A stretch of 64,000 bases of DNA, from NCBI RefSeq assembly GCF_001280015.1, contig NZ_LGDV01000074.1, positions 1-64,000 on the forward strand, given 5' to 3'. The number at the start of each line of letters is the position of its first letter. Positions within the stretch are counted from its first letter, which is position 1. Shown piece after piece: positions 34,719-43,153 of this stretch. The notes under the pieces are model-generated. The model saw nothing but the letters and a program-made list of their open reading frames with translations, did no database searches and was not told where the DNA came from. The DNA is from Streptomyces sp. MMG1121. Its GTDB lineage: Bacteria; Actinomycetota; Actinomycetes; Streptomycetales; Streptomycetaceae. The position numbers were made by a program, and so were the translations under genes.

Positions 34719-36130
34719 GTCAGGTCCTCCGGGGCGGCGAGGCGTCCGGCCACCGCGGTGGCCGCGGCCACGGCGGGTGAGACGAGGTGGGCGCGGGAGC
34801 GTCCGCCCAGACGTCCCTCGAAGTTGCGGTTGGAGGTGGTGGCGACCCGTTCCCGTCCGCCGGCCCGGTCGGGGTTGAGCCCGGGGCACATCGAGCAGCC
34901 GGGCAGCCGCCACTCCGCTCCGGCCTGGGTGAACACCCGGTCGAGTCCTTCCGCCTCGGCCCGCAGGCGTACCTCGGCCGAGCCCGGCACCACCAGCATG
35001 CGGGTGCCGCCAGCCAGCCTGCGCCCGCGCAGCACGTCGGCCGCGGCGCGCAGGTCCTCCAGCCGGCCGTTGGTGCACGAGCCGACGAAGACGGTGTCGA
35101 CGTTCAGGTCGCGCAGGGCCGTGCCGGGCTTCAGGTCCATGTACTCCAGGGCCCGGACGGCGGCGGCCCGCTCCTCCGGGGCGGCGAACTGCCCGGGATC
35201 CGGCACGGTGCCCGAGAGCGGGACGGTCTGGCCCGGGTTGGTGCCCCAGGACACCTGCGGGGAGAGCGAGGAGACGTCGATGGTGACGGTACGGTCGTAG
35301 CCGGCTCCCGGGTCCGTCGGCAGGGTCCGCCAGTGGGCGAGCGCGTCCTGCCGGGCCCGGCCGGCCGGAGCGTGCGGCAGGCCGTCGAGGTAGGCGAAGG
35401 TGACCTCGTCGGGGGCGAACATCCCCGCCCGGGCGCCGGCTTCGATGCTCATGTTGCACATCGTCATCCGGCCCTCCATGGACAGCGTCCGCAGGGCCTC
35501 GCCGCGGTATTCCAGCAGGTGTCCCTGGGCGCCGCCGGGACCGATCCGGGCGATGAGGGCGAGGATGAGGTCCTTGGCGGTGACGGCGGCGGGCAGGGTC
35601 CCGGTGAACTCCGCGGCCATGGTGCGCGGCCGGGGCAGGGACAGCGTCTGCGTCGCCAGCACATGCTCGACGTCGCTGGTGCCGACCCCGAACGCGAGCG
35701 CGCCGAAGGCCCCGAGCGTGGAGGTGTGGCTGTCGCCGCAGACGGCGGTCATCCCGGGCTGGACGAGGCCGAGTTGGGGGGCGACCACATGGACGATGCC
35801 CTGCCGGGCGTGGCCCATCCGGTACAGCTCGATGCCGTGTTCGGCGCAGTTGCGGCGCAGGGCCTCCAACTGCCGTCGGCCGACGGGGTCGTGCGACTCG
35901 TCGGTGTCCGTCGGCACGTTGTGGTCCTCGACCGCGAGGGTCAGGTCGGGGCGGCGGACCGGGCGTCCGGTCAGCCGCAGCCCGTCGAAGGCCTGCGGCG
36001 AGGTGACCTCGTGCATCAGGTGCAGATCGATGTGGAGCAGGTCGTCGGCGCCTGTGGTGGCGTCGGCCGGACGCGGTACGCGGTGCAGGTCCCAGATCTT
36101 CTCGGCCAGGGTGCGCGGCTTGTCCATCAC
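34715..36130 (-). CDS. leuC: LeuC-like large subunit of an isopropylmalate-type dehydratase
   Basis: The 471-residue aconitase-superfamily protein shows [49 protein letters not shown] and [11 protein letters not shown], giving the three cysteines that hold the 4Fe-4S cluster. Two starts are possible: GTG at 36130 or the ATG at 36127 that overlaps the LeuA-like TGA by one base (TGATG). Its length and active-site motifs equal those of leucine-pathway LeuC, so the substrate may be close to isopropylmalate, for example a homologue with a different side chain. Confidence 0.93.
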   Translation of the reverse strand: MMDKPRTLAEKIWDLHRVPRPADATTGADDLLHIDLHLMHEVTSPQAFDGLRLTGRPVRRPDLTLAVEDHNVPTDTDESHDPVGRRQLEALRRNCAEHGIELYRMGHARQGIVHVVAPQLGLVQPGMTAVCGDSHTSTLGAFGALAFGVGTSDVEHVLATQTLSLPRPRTMAAEFTGTLPAAVTAKDLILALIARIGPGGAQGHLLEYRGEALRTLSMEGRMTMCNMSIEAGARAGMFAPDEVTFAYLDGLPHAPAGRARQDALAHWRTLPTDPGAGYDRTVTIDVSSLSPQVSWGTNPGQTVPLSGTVPDPGQFAAPEERAAAVRALEYMDLKPGTALRDLNVDTVFVGSCTNGRLEDLRAAADVLRGRRLAGGTRMLVVPGSAEVRLRAEAEGLDRVFTQAGAEWRLPGCSMCPGLNPDRAGGRERVATTSNRNFEGRLGGRSRAHLVSPAVAAATAVAGRLAAPEDLT

Positions 36131-37314
36131 ACGCCCAGGCCGGCCGGGGTCGTGACGGCGAATTCCCGGGCGAGCCGCTCCTTGACGACCGAGAGCTCCT
36201 CGCAGTCCCCGCCGACGCGCTCGGCGACGTGGACGCGGTACAGCTCGGTCAGCTCCGCGTCGCTCACCTGCACGCCCAGCTCGTCGAGGAGGTGGCGCAG
36301 GACGGAGCGCCCCGAGTGACGGCCGATCAGGATGGAGCGCTCCCGCCCGAAGCGCGCGGGCTCGACGTACTCGTAGGTGGCCGGGTTGCGCAGGACGCCC
36401 TGCTGGTGCACGCCGGCGGCCGTGCCGAAGGCGTAGGTGCCGAAGATGGCCTTGTTCCTCGGTTCCTCCAGTTGGATCACCTCGCGCAGTGCCGTGTAGG
36501 CCTCGTACATGCCCTCGGTCCTGATGTCGGTGCGCAGGCCGAGTTCCTCGCTCTTGTAGGCGAGCAGCGCGGCGATCTCCTCCAGGGCGGTGTTGCCGGC
36601 CCGTTCACCGATGCCGCCGAGTGTCGCCTGGACCTCGTCGGCGCCGGCCCGGAGTCCGGCGACGGCGTTGGCGAGCGCCAGACCGAAGTCGTTGTGGCAG
36701 TGCGTCGAGATGCGGACCGGGGCGGGGGCCCACTCCCGGAAGGCGGCGATGAGGTCGCCGTACTCCTGGGGCGTCAGGCAGCCGGAGGTGTCGCCGATGA
36801 CGAAGCAGTCGGCGCCCGCCTCCACGGCGCTTACGGTGATGGCGCGCAGCAGGTCGTGCTCGCCGCGGCTGGCGTCCTCGATGGGCACCGAGACCGAGGC
36901 CACGCCGAGACTCCGTGCGTAGGAGACGGCGTCGACCACCTCGTCGACGGCTTCCTTGCGGGTGATCTGCCGCTTGTGCGTCAGATGCAGATCGCTGCCC
37001 GTGGCCATGACCTGGACCTCGTGGTTGTCCACGCCGCCGGCCTCGACGGCCGTGTCGATGTCGGCGCGGACGGCACGGCAGAACGTCACGAAACGTGCGG
37101 TGGTCAGCTGCCGGGAGATCAGCCGGGTGGCCTGGAACTCGCTGGGGGAAGAGGCCGGAAAACCGGTTTCTATGGAGTCGACGCCCAGGGCCTCGATACG
37201 CAGGGCCAAATCGAGCTTGTCCTCCGGGCGCATCGCATTCGCGGGGGCCTGCTCCCCGTCCCGAAGCGTGGTGTCAAAAACAGAAACACGACGTGCCGAG
37301 GATTCCTGCTGCAT
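36127..37314 (-). CDS. LeuA/homocitrate-synthase-like acyl-transferase (single-domain)
   Basis: The 395-residue DRE-TIM enzyme has [16 protein letters not shown] (catalytic Arg and metal Asp), [16 protein letters not shown], and the metal-binding [13 protein letters not shown], then [13 protein letters not shown] [15 protein letters not shown]. The ATG at 37314 is chosen because GGAAGG lies 6 nt upstream of it and abuts the alternative ATG at 37320. It lacks the C-terminal regulatory domain of leucine-pathway isopropylmalate synthase, like homocitrate synthase and HphA-type enzymes, so feedback control by leucine is not expected. It would condense acetyl-CoA with a 2-keto acid as the first step of chain extension. 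Confidence 0.9.
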   Translation of the reverse strand: MQQESSARRVSVFDTTLRDGEQAPANAMRPEDKLDLALRIEALGVDSIETGFPASSPSEFQATRLISRQLTTARFVTFCRAVRADIDTAVEAGGVDNHEVQVMATGSDLHLTHKRQITRKEAVDEVVDAVSYARSLGVASVSVPIEDASRGEHDLLRAITVSAVEAGADCFVIGDTSGCLTPQEYGDLIAAFREWAPAPVRISTHCHNDFGLALANAVAGLRAGADEVQATLGGIGERAGNTALEEIAALLAYKSEELGLRTDIRTEGMYEAYTALREVIQLEEPRNKAIFGTYAFGTAAGVHQQGVLRNPATYEYVEPARFGRERSILIGRHSGRSVLRHLLDELGVQVSDAELTELYRVHVAERVGGDCEELSVVKERLAREFAVTTPAGLGV

Positions 37315-37613
37315 AAGCATCCTTCCGTCTGGTATCCGGCTTCCCGCTACCTGTGTCCCACGGCTGCGGCACGCCGAGAATGGCAGCGATGTGCCAGGTC
37401 GGAGGCGACTGGGGGACGGGGAATGGCCGAGGACAGATACGCCCGCTGATTGATGTGCGGCATACGCAGAGACTGGTCTCACGTGAATCGGCTGGATCGA
37501 GCCTACCCCAGATGCCTGTAGCGGTCCATCAGATTTTTGAATCGTCCGTCATGTTCACAGTCTCGACGCCGGTTCTTCAAGTTGACCGGTCGGCCGGAAA
37601 GCGGCTGGATATG

Positions 37614-37631
37614 ACCTCTCATATGTGAGGT
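37614..37631. promoter_or_regulatory. 18-bp near-palindrome, candidate operator
   Basis: ACCTCTCATATGTGAGGT matches its own complement at 8 of 9 pairs and sits in the middle of the divergent cluster promoter region. It is a good candidate site for a dimeric regulator of both operons. The regulator is not evident in the window. Confidence 0.45.
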
Positions 37632-37803
37632 TCCTCCCAGCCGGCATCTCCCGCAGCACGGCTCGGGCCATAAATTTTCTTGCGCTGCACCCGTTGTGCC
37701 GAACAGATGACATCTCGGCCAAACATCGCGCCGACCAGGGCGAATGATTCCGGCCACCCGGGCCGTACAGATTCGGGAAACGTCAATGATTCCGCTGACC
37801 GCC

Positions 37804-37834
37804 TTGACACACCGGCCGGAAAAGATGGCAGAGT
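37804..37834 (+). promoter_or_regulatory. Possible promoter of the thioesterase gene
   Basis: A perfect -35 hexamer TTGACA is followed after 19 bp by CAGAGT, which keeps the A and final T of the -10 consensus. A transcript from here would have a leader of roughly 20 nt. The spacing is slightly long, so this is tentative. Confidence 0.35.
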
Positions 37835-37862
37835 CATGACCGCCCGCTGGAAGGAGAACGGT

Positions 37863-38648
37863 ATGTGCGCAGCCGAGAAGAGTTATCTCCGTATAGGGGA
37901 GCGAAATGCTCCGGTCCGCTTGCTCGCATTTCATCACGGAGGTGGTTCCGCGCTGTCATTCCTGCCGTTGGCGCGCGGTCTCCCCGACGTCTGTGAGACG
38001 TTTGTTTTCGAGCTGACCGGACGCGCGGGCGACGGGGGCCGGGCCCCGGCGGCCGATTACGCGGAGGCGTTCGCACGGTTTTCCGTCGATGCGACGGATG
38101 TCGTCGACCGGCCCGTGGTCGTGATCGGCCACAGTCTGGGCGCGCTCTTCGCGCACAACATCGCCAGTCTGCTCCCCGGCGATCAGCGGGAACTCGTACA
38201 CACGGTGATCGTGTCGGCGTCGCGTTCGGCCGTTTCCACCGCCGCGACCGCGCCGATGCCGGACCGGCCTTTCCTGGCCCGCAGCCGCGAGTCGCTCCTC
38301 GCCGATCTGCACGCTTTCGGCGGAGTCCAGCCGGAAATGCTGGAGGACGCGGATTTCGTGGACGCGGCCGTCACCCTGATGGGACACGACCTCCATCTGG
38401 CCGACACCTACACGCGCCCGCCCTCAGGCCCGTCGCCCGTACCGCACCAGGTCTGGTACGGGCGCCAGGACGCCACCCTGCCGGAGGAGGAGCGGATGCG
38501 CTGGGACGAGAGCTGCCTCGCGCCCGCGGTCCACCGGGGCTTCTCCGGCGGGCACTTCTATCTCTACGAGCGCTCCGAGCCGGGGGCCGCGCTGGGCGAA
38601 CTGGTGACGGCGGCCGCGGCGGCCGCGGCCGGCTCCCCCACCTCTTGA
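37863..38648 (+). CDS. Type II (editing) thioesterase
   Basis: The 261-residue alpha/beta hydrolase begins at an ATG with AAGGAG 6 nt upstream. It shows the TEII pattern: LLAFHHGGGSALSFLPLA, ELTGRAG, the nucleophile elbow VIGHSLGALFAHN with Ser, WYGRQDATLP with Asp, and the catalytic His in FSGGHFYLYE. It would remove wrong or stalled acyl groups from a carrier protein, here most likely the carrier domain of the MbtH-A-PCP protein, or release the P450 product from it. Its last 85 bp overlap the convergent permease gene. Confidence 0.88.
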   Translation: MCAAEKSYLRIGERNAPVRLLAFHHGGGSALSFLPLARGLPDVCETFVFELTGRAGDGGRAPAADYAEAFARFSVDATDVVDRPVVVIGHSLGALFAHNIASLLPGDQRELVHTVIVSASRSAVSTAATAPMPDRPFLARSRESLLADLHAFGGVQPEMLEDADFVDAAVTLMGHDLHLADTYTRPPSGPSPVPHQVWYGRQDATLPEEERMRWDESCLAPAVHRGFSGGHFYLYERSEPGAALGELVTAAAAAAAGSPTS

Positions 38649-39913
38649 GCACAAGGACGGCCGGCGCGGGTCACGGGCCCGTGCCGGCGCCGCCAGTACA
38701 CCGCCGCACACGCCGCGACCACGAGGGGCAGCACGAGCAGCCGGCCGCTGAACGCCAGCACCACCAGCGTGAAGACGACAGCGACGCAGGCGGCGTACCA
38801 CAGCGGCGTGCGGCGCGGCAGCAGTCGTAGCGACGCGGCCATGCCGGCGACGGTGACAGCGGCCAGGAACGCCGACGTGACACGCATCAGCGGGTCGAGC
38901 GGCACGCTCAGCAGGGTCGCGGCCAGCGTCAGGGCGCCGGTGAGCACCGCCTGCACGGTGAGACTGCGGCGCGGCACCTGGCCCGCTCCCCCGCCCTTGG
39001 CCAGCCAGCCGGGCAGGGCGCCGTCCCGTCCCAGCGCGGCGCCCAGCCGGGCGGCACCCGCGATGAAGGTGTTGACCGCTCCGAGACTGAGGCAGATGGC
39101 CGCCGCCGCCGTCAGCCAGCGCGCGCCCGGCCCGACACCGCGCTCCATGAGCAGCATCAGCGGGACGTCGGAGCGGCCGGCCCCGGTCCCCAGCGCACCG
39201 ATGGTGACGATGGACAGGCCCAGGTAGAGCACACCGACGATGCTCAGGGTGATCGCGGTGGCGCGGGGCAGATGCCGTCGGGGGTCGGCGAACTCGGCGG
39301 ACAGATGACTGGCCGCCTCCCAGCCGCTGAAGGCGTAGAACAGCACCAGGGCGGCCGAGCCGATCGAGAGCCATCCGTCGGGCATGAACGGCGTGAAGTG
39401 GGCCGCCGTGACGTGGGGGGCGGCGAAGACCGTCGCGCAGGCGAGCAGCAGCACCAGCAGGCCGACGAGCAGCAGCTGCATCCGCCCGGACACCTGGAGC
39501 CCGGCGTAGTTGGCGACGACGGCAGCCGCCAGGATGGCCGCGGCGGCCGCGTACCCGGCGCGGTGCGACAGCCCCAGGACCTCGGCCACGTAGTTTCCGC
39601 CGGCCATGGCACCGGCCAGAACGCCGGCCGGCACCGCCGCGTAGAACAGCCACCCGACGCAGGCCGCGAGCCGGGGGCCGAAGGCCCGGGCGACGAAGCT
39701 CGCCACGCCGCCGCCGTCGGGGTGCCGTGCGCCCAGCGCGGCGAAGGTGACCGCCACGGGAATGCTGAGCACCAGCAGGGCGGCCCACGAGACCAGTGAG
39801 GCCGGGCCCGCCGCGGCGGCCGCCAGCGCGGGCAGCGCCAGCACCCCGGGTCCCAGGACGGCGCCTATGTACAGAGCGGTGCCCTGGCCCAGTCCCAGGC
39901 GGCCCCCGTGCAT
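38564..39913 (-). CDS. APC superfamily amino-acid permease
   Basis: The 449-residue protein has about twelve hydrophobic helices. The first contains the APC substrate motif YIGAVLGPGVLALP; others are WEAASHLSAEF after SGWEA, and LGAVNTFIAGAARLG. The start is put at the ATG with AAAGGGGA 6 nt upstream. It most resembles YjeH/CycA-type exporters and importers of amino acids. In this setting it may export the product or an intermediate, or import the precursor amino acid. Confidence 0.88.
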   Translation of the reverse strand: MHGGRLGLGQGTALYIGAVLGPGVLALPALAAAAAGPASLVSWAALLVLSIPVAVTFAALGARHPDGGGVASFVARAFGPRLAACVGWLFYAAVPAGVLAGAMAGGNYVAEVLGLSHRAGYAAAAAILAAAVVANYAGLQVSGRMQLLLVGLLVLLLACATVFAAPHVTAAHFTPFMPDGWLSIGSAALVLFYAFSGWEAASHLSAEFADPRRHLPRATAITLSIVGVLYLGLSIVTIGALGTGAGRSDVPLMLLMERGVGPGARWLTAAAAICLSLGAVNTFIAGAARLGAALGRDGALPGWLAKGGGAGQVPRRSLTVQAVLTGALTLAATLLSVPLDPLMRVTSAFLAAVTVAGMAASLRLLPRRTPLWYAACVAVVFTLVVLAFSGRLLVLPLVVAACAAVYWRRRHGPVTRAGRPCAQEVGEPAAAAAAAVTSSPSAAPGSERS

Positions 39914-40374
39914 GGTCGTTCCCCTTTCACACATCGTTCGTTTCGGAGTCTAGGCAGCACCGTCGATACGAACGGCGGTCGGCGTACGAACGTTCGGCGC
40001 CTCTCGGGAATCGGCCTTTCCGTGCGCATGGAATTCGGCGCTCCGGCCTTTCTGCCGGTCATGTGACCGCCCTGGCGACTCATCACCCAAAAGGGGCGAT
40101 CGACCAACAAAGGGGCACTATCTTCCGCGGTCTTGACGAGGATCTGATGTTTCCCGTGATACCCATGAGGAAAGGATTCGGCAGACCACATGCACTGAAG
40201 CCGCAATAGAGAACGTCGCACGGGGGGCACGACTCGATTTCTCATGCGCCAGAGCCATTCACCGCCCGCAGGTCCGGGCGCTTTCATGCCGCACCGCCCC
40301 CCCGTTGCGCGTTTCCCATGTCTCGGCTGTTCGGGCCCCGTGCACGGGGCCACGGAGTGTGGAAGGACATTGTC
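39914..40374. promoter_or_regulatory. Divergent intergenic region upstream of the PurC-like operon
   Basis: This 461-bp gap carries no supported gene. At 40133-40138 is TTGACG, followed after 18 bp by TGATAC at 40157-40162, a plausible promoter for the rightward PurC-like operon with a leader of about 200 nt. A 14-codon ORF at 40165-40209 lacks a ribosome site. No riboswitch was recognised. Confidence 0.45.
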
Positions 40375-41073
40375 ATGGCGAAAAACGACCGGCAGCCCGA
40401 CATCGAGGGCCGCAGCAAGCGACTGTGGCTCAACGGCGACGGCACCTGCGACGTCGAACTCATTCCCAGTCTCCGCAGTTACACCTACGACCGGGACGAG
40501 ATGATTCCGGAAACCGCTCGGCTCCGGCTCGACTTCTACGAACGGGCGTCCGCGCGACTGGCCGACAAGGGCGTACGAACGGTCTTCCTGGAGCGGCTCG
40601 GCGACATATCGTACCGAGCCTCCTACATACCGGCTCCACCCTTCGAAGTGATCGTGAAGAACATAGCCACCGGCTCAACGATCCGGAAATATCCGGGGCT
40701 CTTCGAGGAGGGGCACCGATTCGACCCGCCCGTGGTGAAGTTCGACTACCGGACCGACCCCGAGGACCAGCCGATCGGCGAGGACTATCTGCGGGTGATG
40801 GGCGTCGATGTCGAGGCGTTCCGCGAGACGGCCCTGGAATGCAACGCCTCGCTGCGTTCCTGGCTGAACCCGCTCGATCTGTGGGACTTCTGTCTGGTGA
40901 TCGGCTCCGACGAGGCGGGCCGGCCGGTCATCAACTCCGAGATCTCGCCGGACTGCATGCGGCTGCGGGACGACAGCGGCAATCCGCTGGACAAGGATCT
41001 GTTCCGGCAGGGAGCCGACCCGGCGACGATCATCTCGGTCTGGACCGGCCTGGTCGAGCGGATCAAGGCATGA
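40375..41073 (+). CDS. PurC-like (SAICAR synthetase family) ligase
   Basis: The 232-residue protein starts at an ATG with GGAAGG 8 nt upstream. It has the SAICAR-synthetase landmarks in order: GRSKRLWLNGDG in place of the ATP-binding EGKAKxxY loop, FEVIVKNIATGSTIRKY (family VVVRNxxxGS), PPVVKFDYRTD, VINSEISPDCMRLRD (family EISPDxxR) and DKDLFRQGA. The middle region SLRSYTYDRDEMIPETA differs from the purine enzyme, so the substrate is probably not the normal one. PurC homologues occur with an SDR in coformycin and pentostatin clusters. It would form an amide with ATP. Its stop overlaps the SDR start by 4 bp. Confidence 0.88.
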   Translation: MAKNDRQPDIEGRSKRLWLNGDGTCDVELIPSLRSYTYDRDEMIPETARLRLDFYERASARLADKGVRTVFLERLGDISYRASYIPAPPFEVIVKNIATGSTIRKYPGLFEEGHRFDPPVVKFDYRTDPEDQPIGEDYLRVMGVDVEAFRETALECNASLRSWLNPLDLWDFCLVIGSDEAGRPVINSEISPDCMRLRDDSGNPLDKDLFRQGADPATIISVWTGLVERIKA

Positions 41074-41777
41074 CGGTGACCGGCGTCGGACGCACCGTAC
41101 TGGTCACCGGGGCGAACCGGGGCACCGGCCGGGCGGTCGCCGAGGAGTTGCACGCGGCCGGCTGGCGGGTGTGGAACCTCGGCCGGACCCCGGCCGAGAT
41201 GCCCTGGATCGAGAACGTCCACTGCGACCTGCGCCACCCCGCGGACGTGGCGCCGGCCGTCCGGCAGGTGACCGAACTGGCCGGCGGTCTCGACGCCGTC
41301 GTCGCCAACGGCGTGGAACGCGCCCTGGGCGAGCTGGCCACGCTGCCGCTGGAGGACTGGCGGGCGGCCGTGGACATCAACCTCACGTCGGTGATCGCGC
41401 TGGTCCAGGCCGCCCTGCCCGCGCTGCGCGCCCGCGGCGGCCGGATCGTCCTGATGGGCAGTCACGCCGGGACGCGGTTCTTCGAAGGAGGGGCCGCCTA
41501 CTGCGCGACCAAGGCCGCGCTCAAGGCGGTCGCCGAGGTGCTGCTGCTGGAGGAGCGGCGCAACGGCGTGTGCACCACCCTCGTCAGCCCGGGCGCCATC
41601 GCGAACCTGCCCGACGACACCTCGCCGCTCAAGATGGCCACCGCCTCGGTGGCCAAGGCCGTGCTGTGGGTGCTGCAGGCTCCGGGCGACACGGTGGTCG
41701 GCGAGGTGGAGCTGCGTCCGGCCAGGCTGCCCGACCAGGCCCCCGTCACCGGCCTGGACCGGTTGCAGGCCGTATGA
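41070..41777 (+). CDS. Short-chain dehydrogenase coupled to the PurC-like gene
   Basis: The 235-residue SDR has VLVTGANRGTGRAVAEEL, a basic NLGRTP cofactor loop suggesting NADP, DAVVANGVERALG in place of NNAG, the Ser in VLMGSHAGT, and YCATKAALK with catalytic Tyr and Lys. The NNAG motif is altered to ANGV, a deviation also seen in specialised SDRs. The ATG overlaps the stop of the PurC-like gene by 4 bp. In coformycin-type pathways an SDR reduces the ring ketone last; the same role is possible here but unproven. Confidence 0.88.
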   Translation: MTVTGVGRTVLVTGANRGTGRAVAEELHAAGWRVWNLGRTPAEMPWIENVHCDLRHPADVAPAVRQVTELAGGLDAVVANGVERALGELATLPLEDWRAAVDINLTSVIALVQAALPALRARGGRIVLMGSHAGTRFFEGGAAYCATKAALKAVAEVLLLEERRNGVCTTLVSPGAIANLPDDTSPLKMATASVAKAVLWVLQAPGDTVVGEVELRPARLPDQAPVTGLDRLQAV

Positions 41778-41794
41778 CGACGAGGGAGGAGCCC

Positions 41795-42235
41795 ATGAGC
41801 GAGCCCGGCGACGGGCCCTGTCCGTCCGTCGACTGGGATGCCGGCATCGGCATCCTGACCCTCAGAGCGGACGGCGCCGGCGCGCACGCACAGCGCGCCA
41901 CGGTCACCTTCCACTCCCGCGTCTGGATATCCCTCGACGACCGTGCGCGTCCGGTCACGGTCGACCTCCTGGACGTTCCCGACGTCGTGGCGCGGGCGGT
42001 GCCCCGGGCCCGGCGCGGCCACGACGACGAACCGGTCAAAAGAGGTGGGATCGAGTGGCTGCTCGACCCGGACAGCGACTGGGTGTGGATCCCGCTGAGC
42101 AGCCGTCCCGACCGGACCCGGCTGGTCCGCGAGGGCCGGGTGGAGGTGCTGCTCGCCGGTGACCAGCCGCTGCGGGTGCGCGTATGGGTCCCGGTGAGCG
42201 GTGCGACGGACCGGGACGGAGGGTGGACGCGGTGA
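41795..42235 (+). CDS. Hypothetical protein in the PurC-like operon
   Basis: The ATG at 41795 has GGGAGGAG 3-4 nt upstream; an ATG at 41774 overlaps the SDR stop but lacks a site. The 146-residue product is soluble, with beta strands SVDWDAGIGILTLRAD and VWISLDDRARPVTVDLLD that vaguely recall DUF2283, then a repeat-like C-terminal part (DWVWIPLSSRPD, RVEVLLAGDQPLRVRVWVP). I cannot assign a family. Its stop overlaps the GTG of the HAD gene by 4 bp, so its function belongs with that operon. Confidence 0.7.
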   Translation: MSEPGDGPCPSVDWDAGIGILTLRADGAGAHAQRATVTFHSRVWISLDDRARPVTVDLLDVPDVVARAVPRARRGHDDEPVKRGGIEWLLDPDSDWVWIPLSSRPDRTRLVREGRVEVLLAGDQPLRVRVWVPVSGATDRDGGWTR

Positions 42236-43071
42236 GCCGTCCGCTCGACGGGGTGCGGCTGGTCTGCACCGATCTCGACGGCACCCTGCTGAACCGGGCC
42301 GGGACCGTCGGTCCGGCCACCCGTGCCGCCCTGGCGGAGGCGGAACTCAAGGGCCTGCCCGTGGCGTACGTCACGGGCAGGCCCCTGCGCGACGCGCTCG
42401 GGGCGGCCCGTGACCACGCGTTCCGCGGACTGGTCGTGTGCAGCAACGGGGCGGTGACCGTCGAGGCGGCCACCGGCCGGGTGCTGGACCGGCGCGGCTT
42501 CCGCGCCGACGGGGTGGTGGGGCTGCTGCGGCGTATGCGGGAGCGGGTGCCCGGTGTGGTGCTCGGCGTGGACTGTGTGCGGGGCCTGTATCTGGAGCCG
42601 GGTTTCGCCGAACTGGTCCCCGACTGCTGGCCCCACGAGGCGGTGCCGGACGCCGCGTCGGCGGTGCGGCCGGACGACCCGCCGGTCAAGGTGCTGGCCG
42701 TGCACCCCTCGCTGCCTGCCGCGCGGCTGGACGAGGCGCTCGTACGGCCCGGTGACGAGGTGGAGGCCACCCGCTCGACGCCGTACTTCCTGGAGATCTC
42801 GCCGCGGGGCGTGGACAAGGGCACCTCGCTGCACCGTCTGGCCGGCCACTACGGGGTACCGCTCGCGGCCACCGCCGCGGTGGGCGACATGCCCAACGAC
42901 CTGCCGATGCTGCGGGCCGCGGGACTGGCCGCGGCCGTGTCGAACGCCCATCCCGAGGTACTGGCGGCCGCCGACCTCGTCCTGCCGGACAACGAGCGGG
43001 AGGGGGTGGCGCGGCTTCTGTCCGAGATCTGCGCGGCCCTGCCGGCACCGACGGTCCGGCCGGCCCCCTGA
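42232..43071 (+). CDS. HAD superfamily Cof-type phosphatase
   Basis: The 279-residue protein has HAD motif I LVCTDLDGTLLN (nucleophile Asp), motif II region VAYVTGRPL, the type IIB cap, and the late motifs RGVDKGTSLHRLA (Lys) and AVGDMPNDLPML (metal Asp residues). Cof-type phosphatases hydrolyse sugar phosphates, nucleotides and PLP-like substrates. Last in the PurC-like operon, it may remove the 5-prime phosphate of a nucleotide intermediate or of a sugar-phosphate product. The start is a GTG overlapping the previous stop. Confidence 0.9.
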   Translation: MSRPLDGVRLVCTDLDGTLLNRAGTVGPATRAALAEAELKGLPVAYVTGRPLRDALGAARDHAFRGLVVCSNGAVTVEAATGRVLDRRGFRADGVVGLLRRMRERVPGVVLGVDCVRGLYLEPGFAELVPDCWPHEAVPDAASAVRPDDPPVKVLAVHPSLPAARLDEALVRPGDEVEATRSTPYFLEISPRGVDKGTSLHRLAGHYGVPLAATAAVGDMPNDLPMLRAAGLAAAVSNAHPEVLAAADLVLPDNEREGVARLLSEICAALPAPTVRPAP

Positions 43072-43091
43072 ACGGCGTCAGGACGCGGACG

Positions 43092-43129
43092 CGCCGGCGC
43101 GCCCCGGACAGCTCCGGGGCGCGCCGGCG
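43092..43129. terminator. Bidirectional terminator, 17-bp perfect stem
   Basis: Positions 43092-43108 and 43113-43129 are perfect 17-bp complements with a 4-nt loop. The hairpin lies in the 82-bp gap between the convergent HAD and homocysteine methyltransferase genes and can end transcription from both sides. Confidence 0.75.
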
Positions 43130-43153
43130 TCGTCGTACGGGCGGGCGGCCCGG

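Larger units (their letters stand above)
37315..37862. promoter_or_regulatory. Divergent intergenic region between the leuA-like and thioesterase genes
   Basis: This 548-bp gap has no convincing gene. It is distinctly richer in A+T than the coding DNA and should hold the promoters of the leftward leuA operon and the rightward thioesterase gene. It contains a near-palindrome at 37614-37631 and a TTGACA at 37804-37809 with a CAGAGT box 19 bp later, about 30 bp before the thioesterase start. Confidence 0.6.

Noticed and set aside
40165..40209. 14-codon leader peptide before the PurC-like gene
   Set aside because: No ribosome site and no attenuator-like hairpins were seen.
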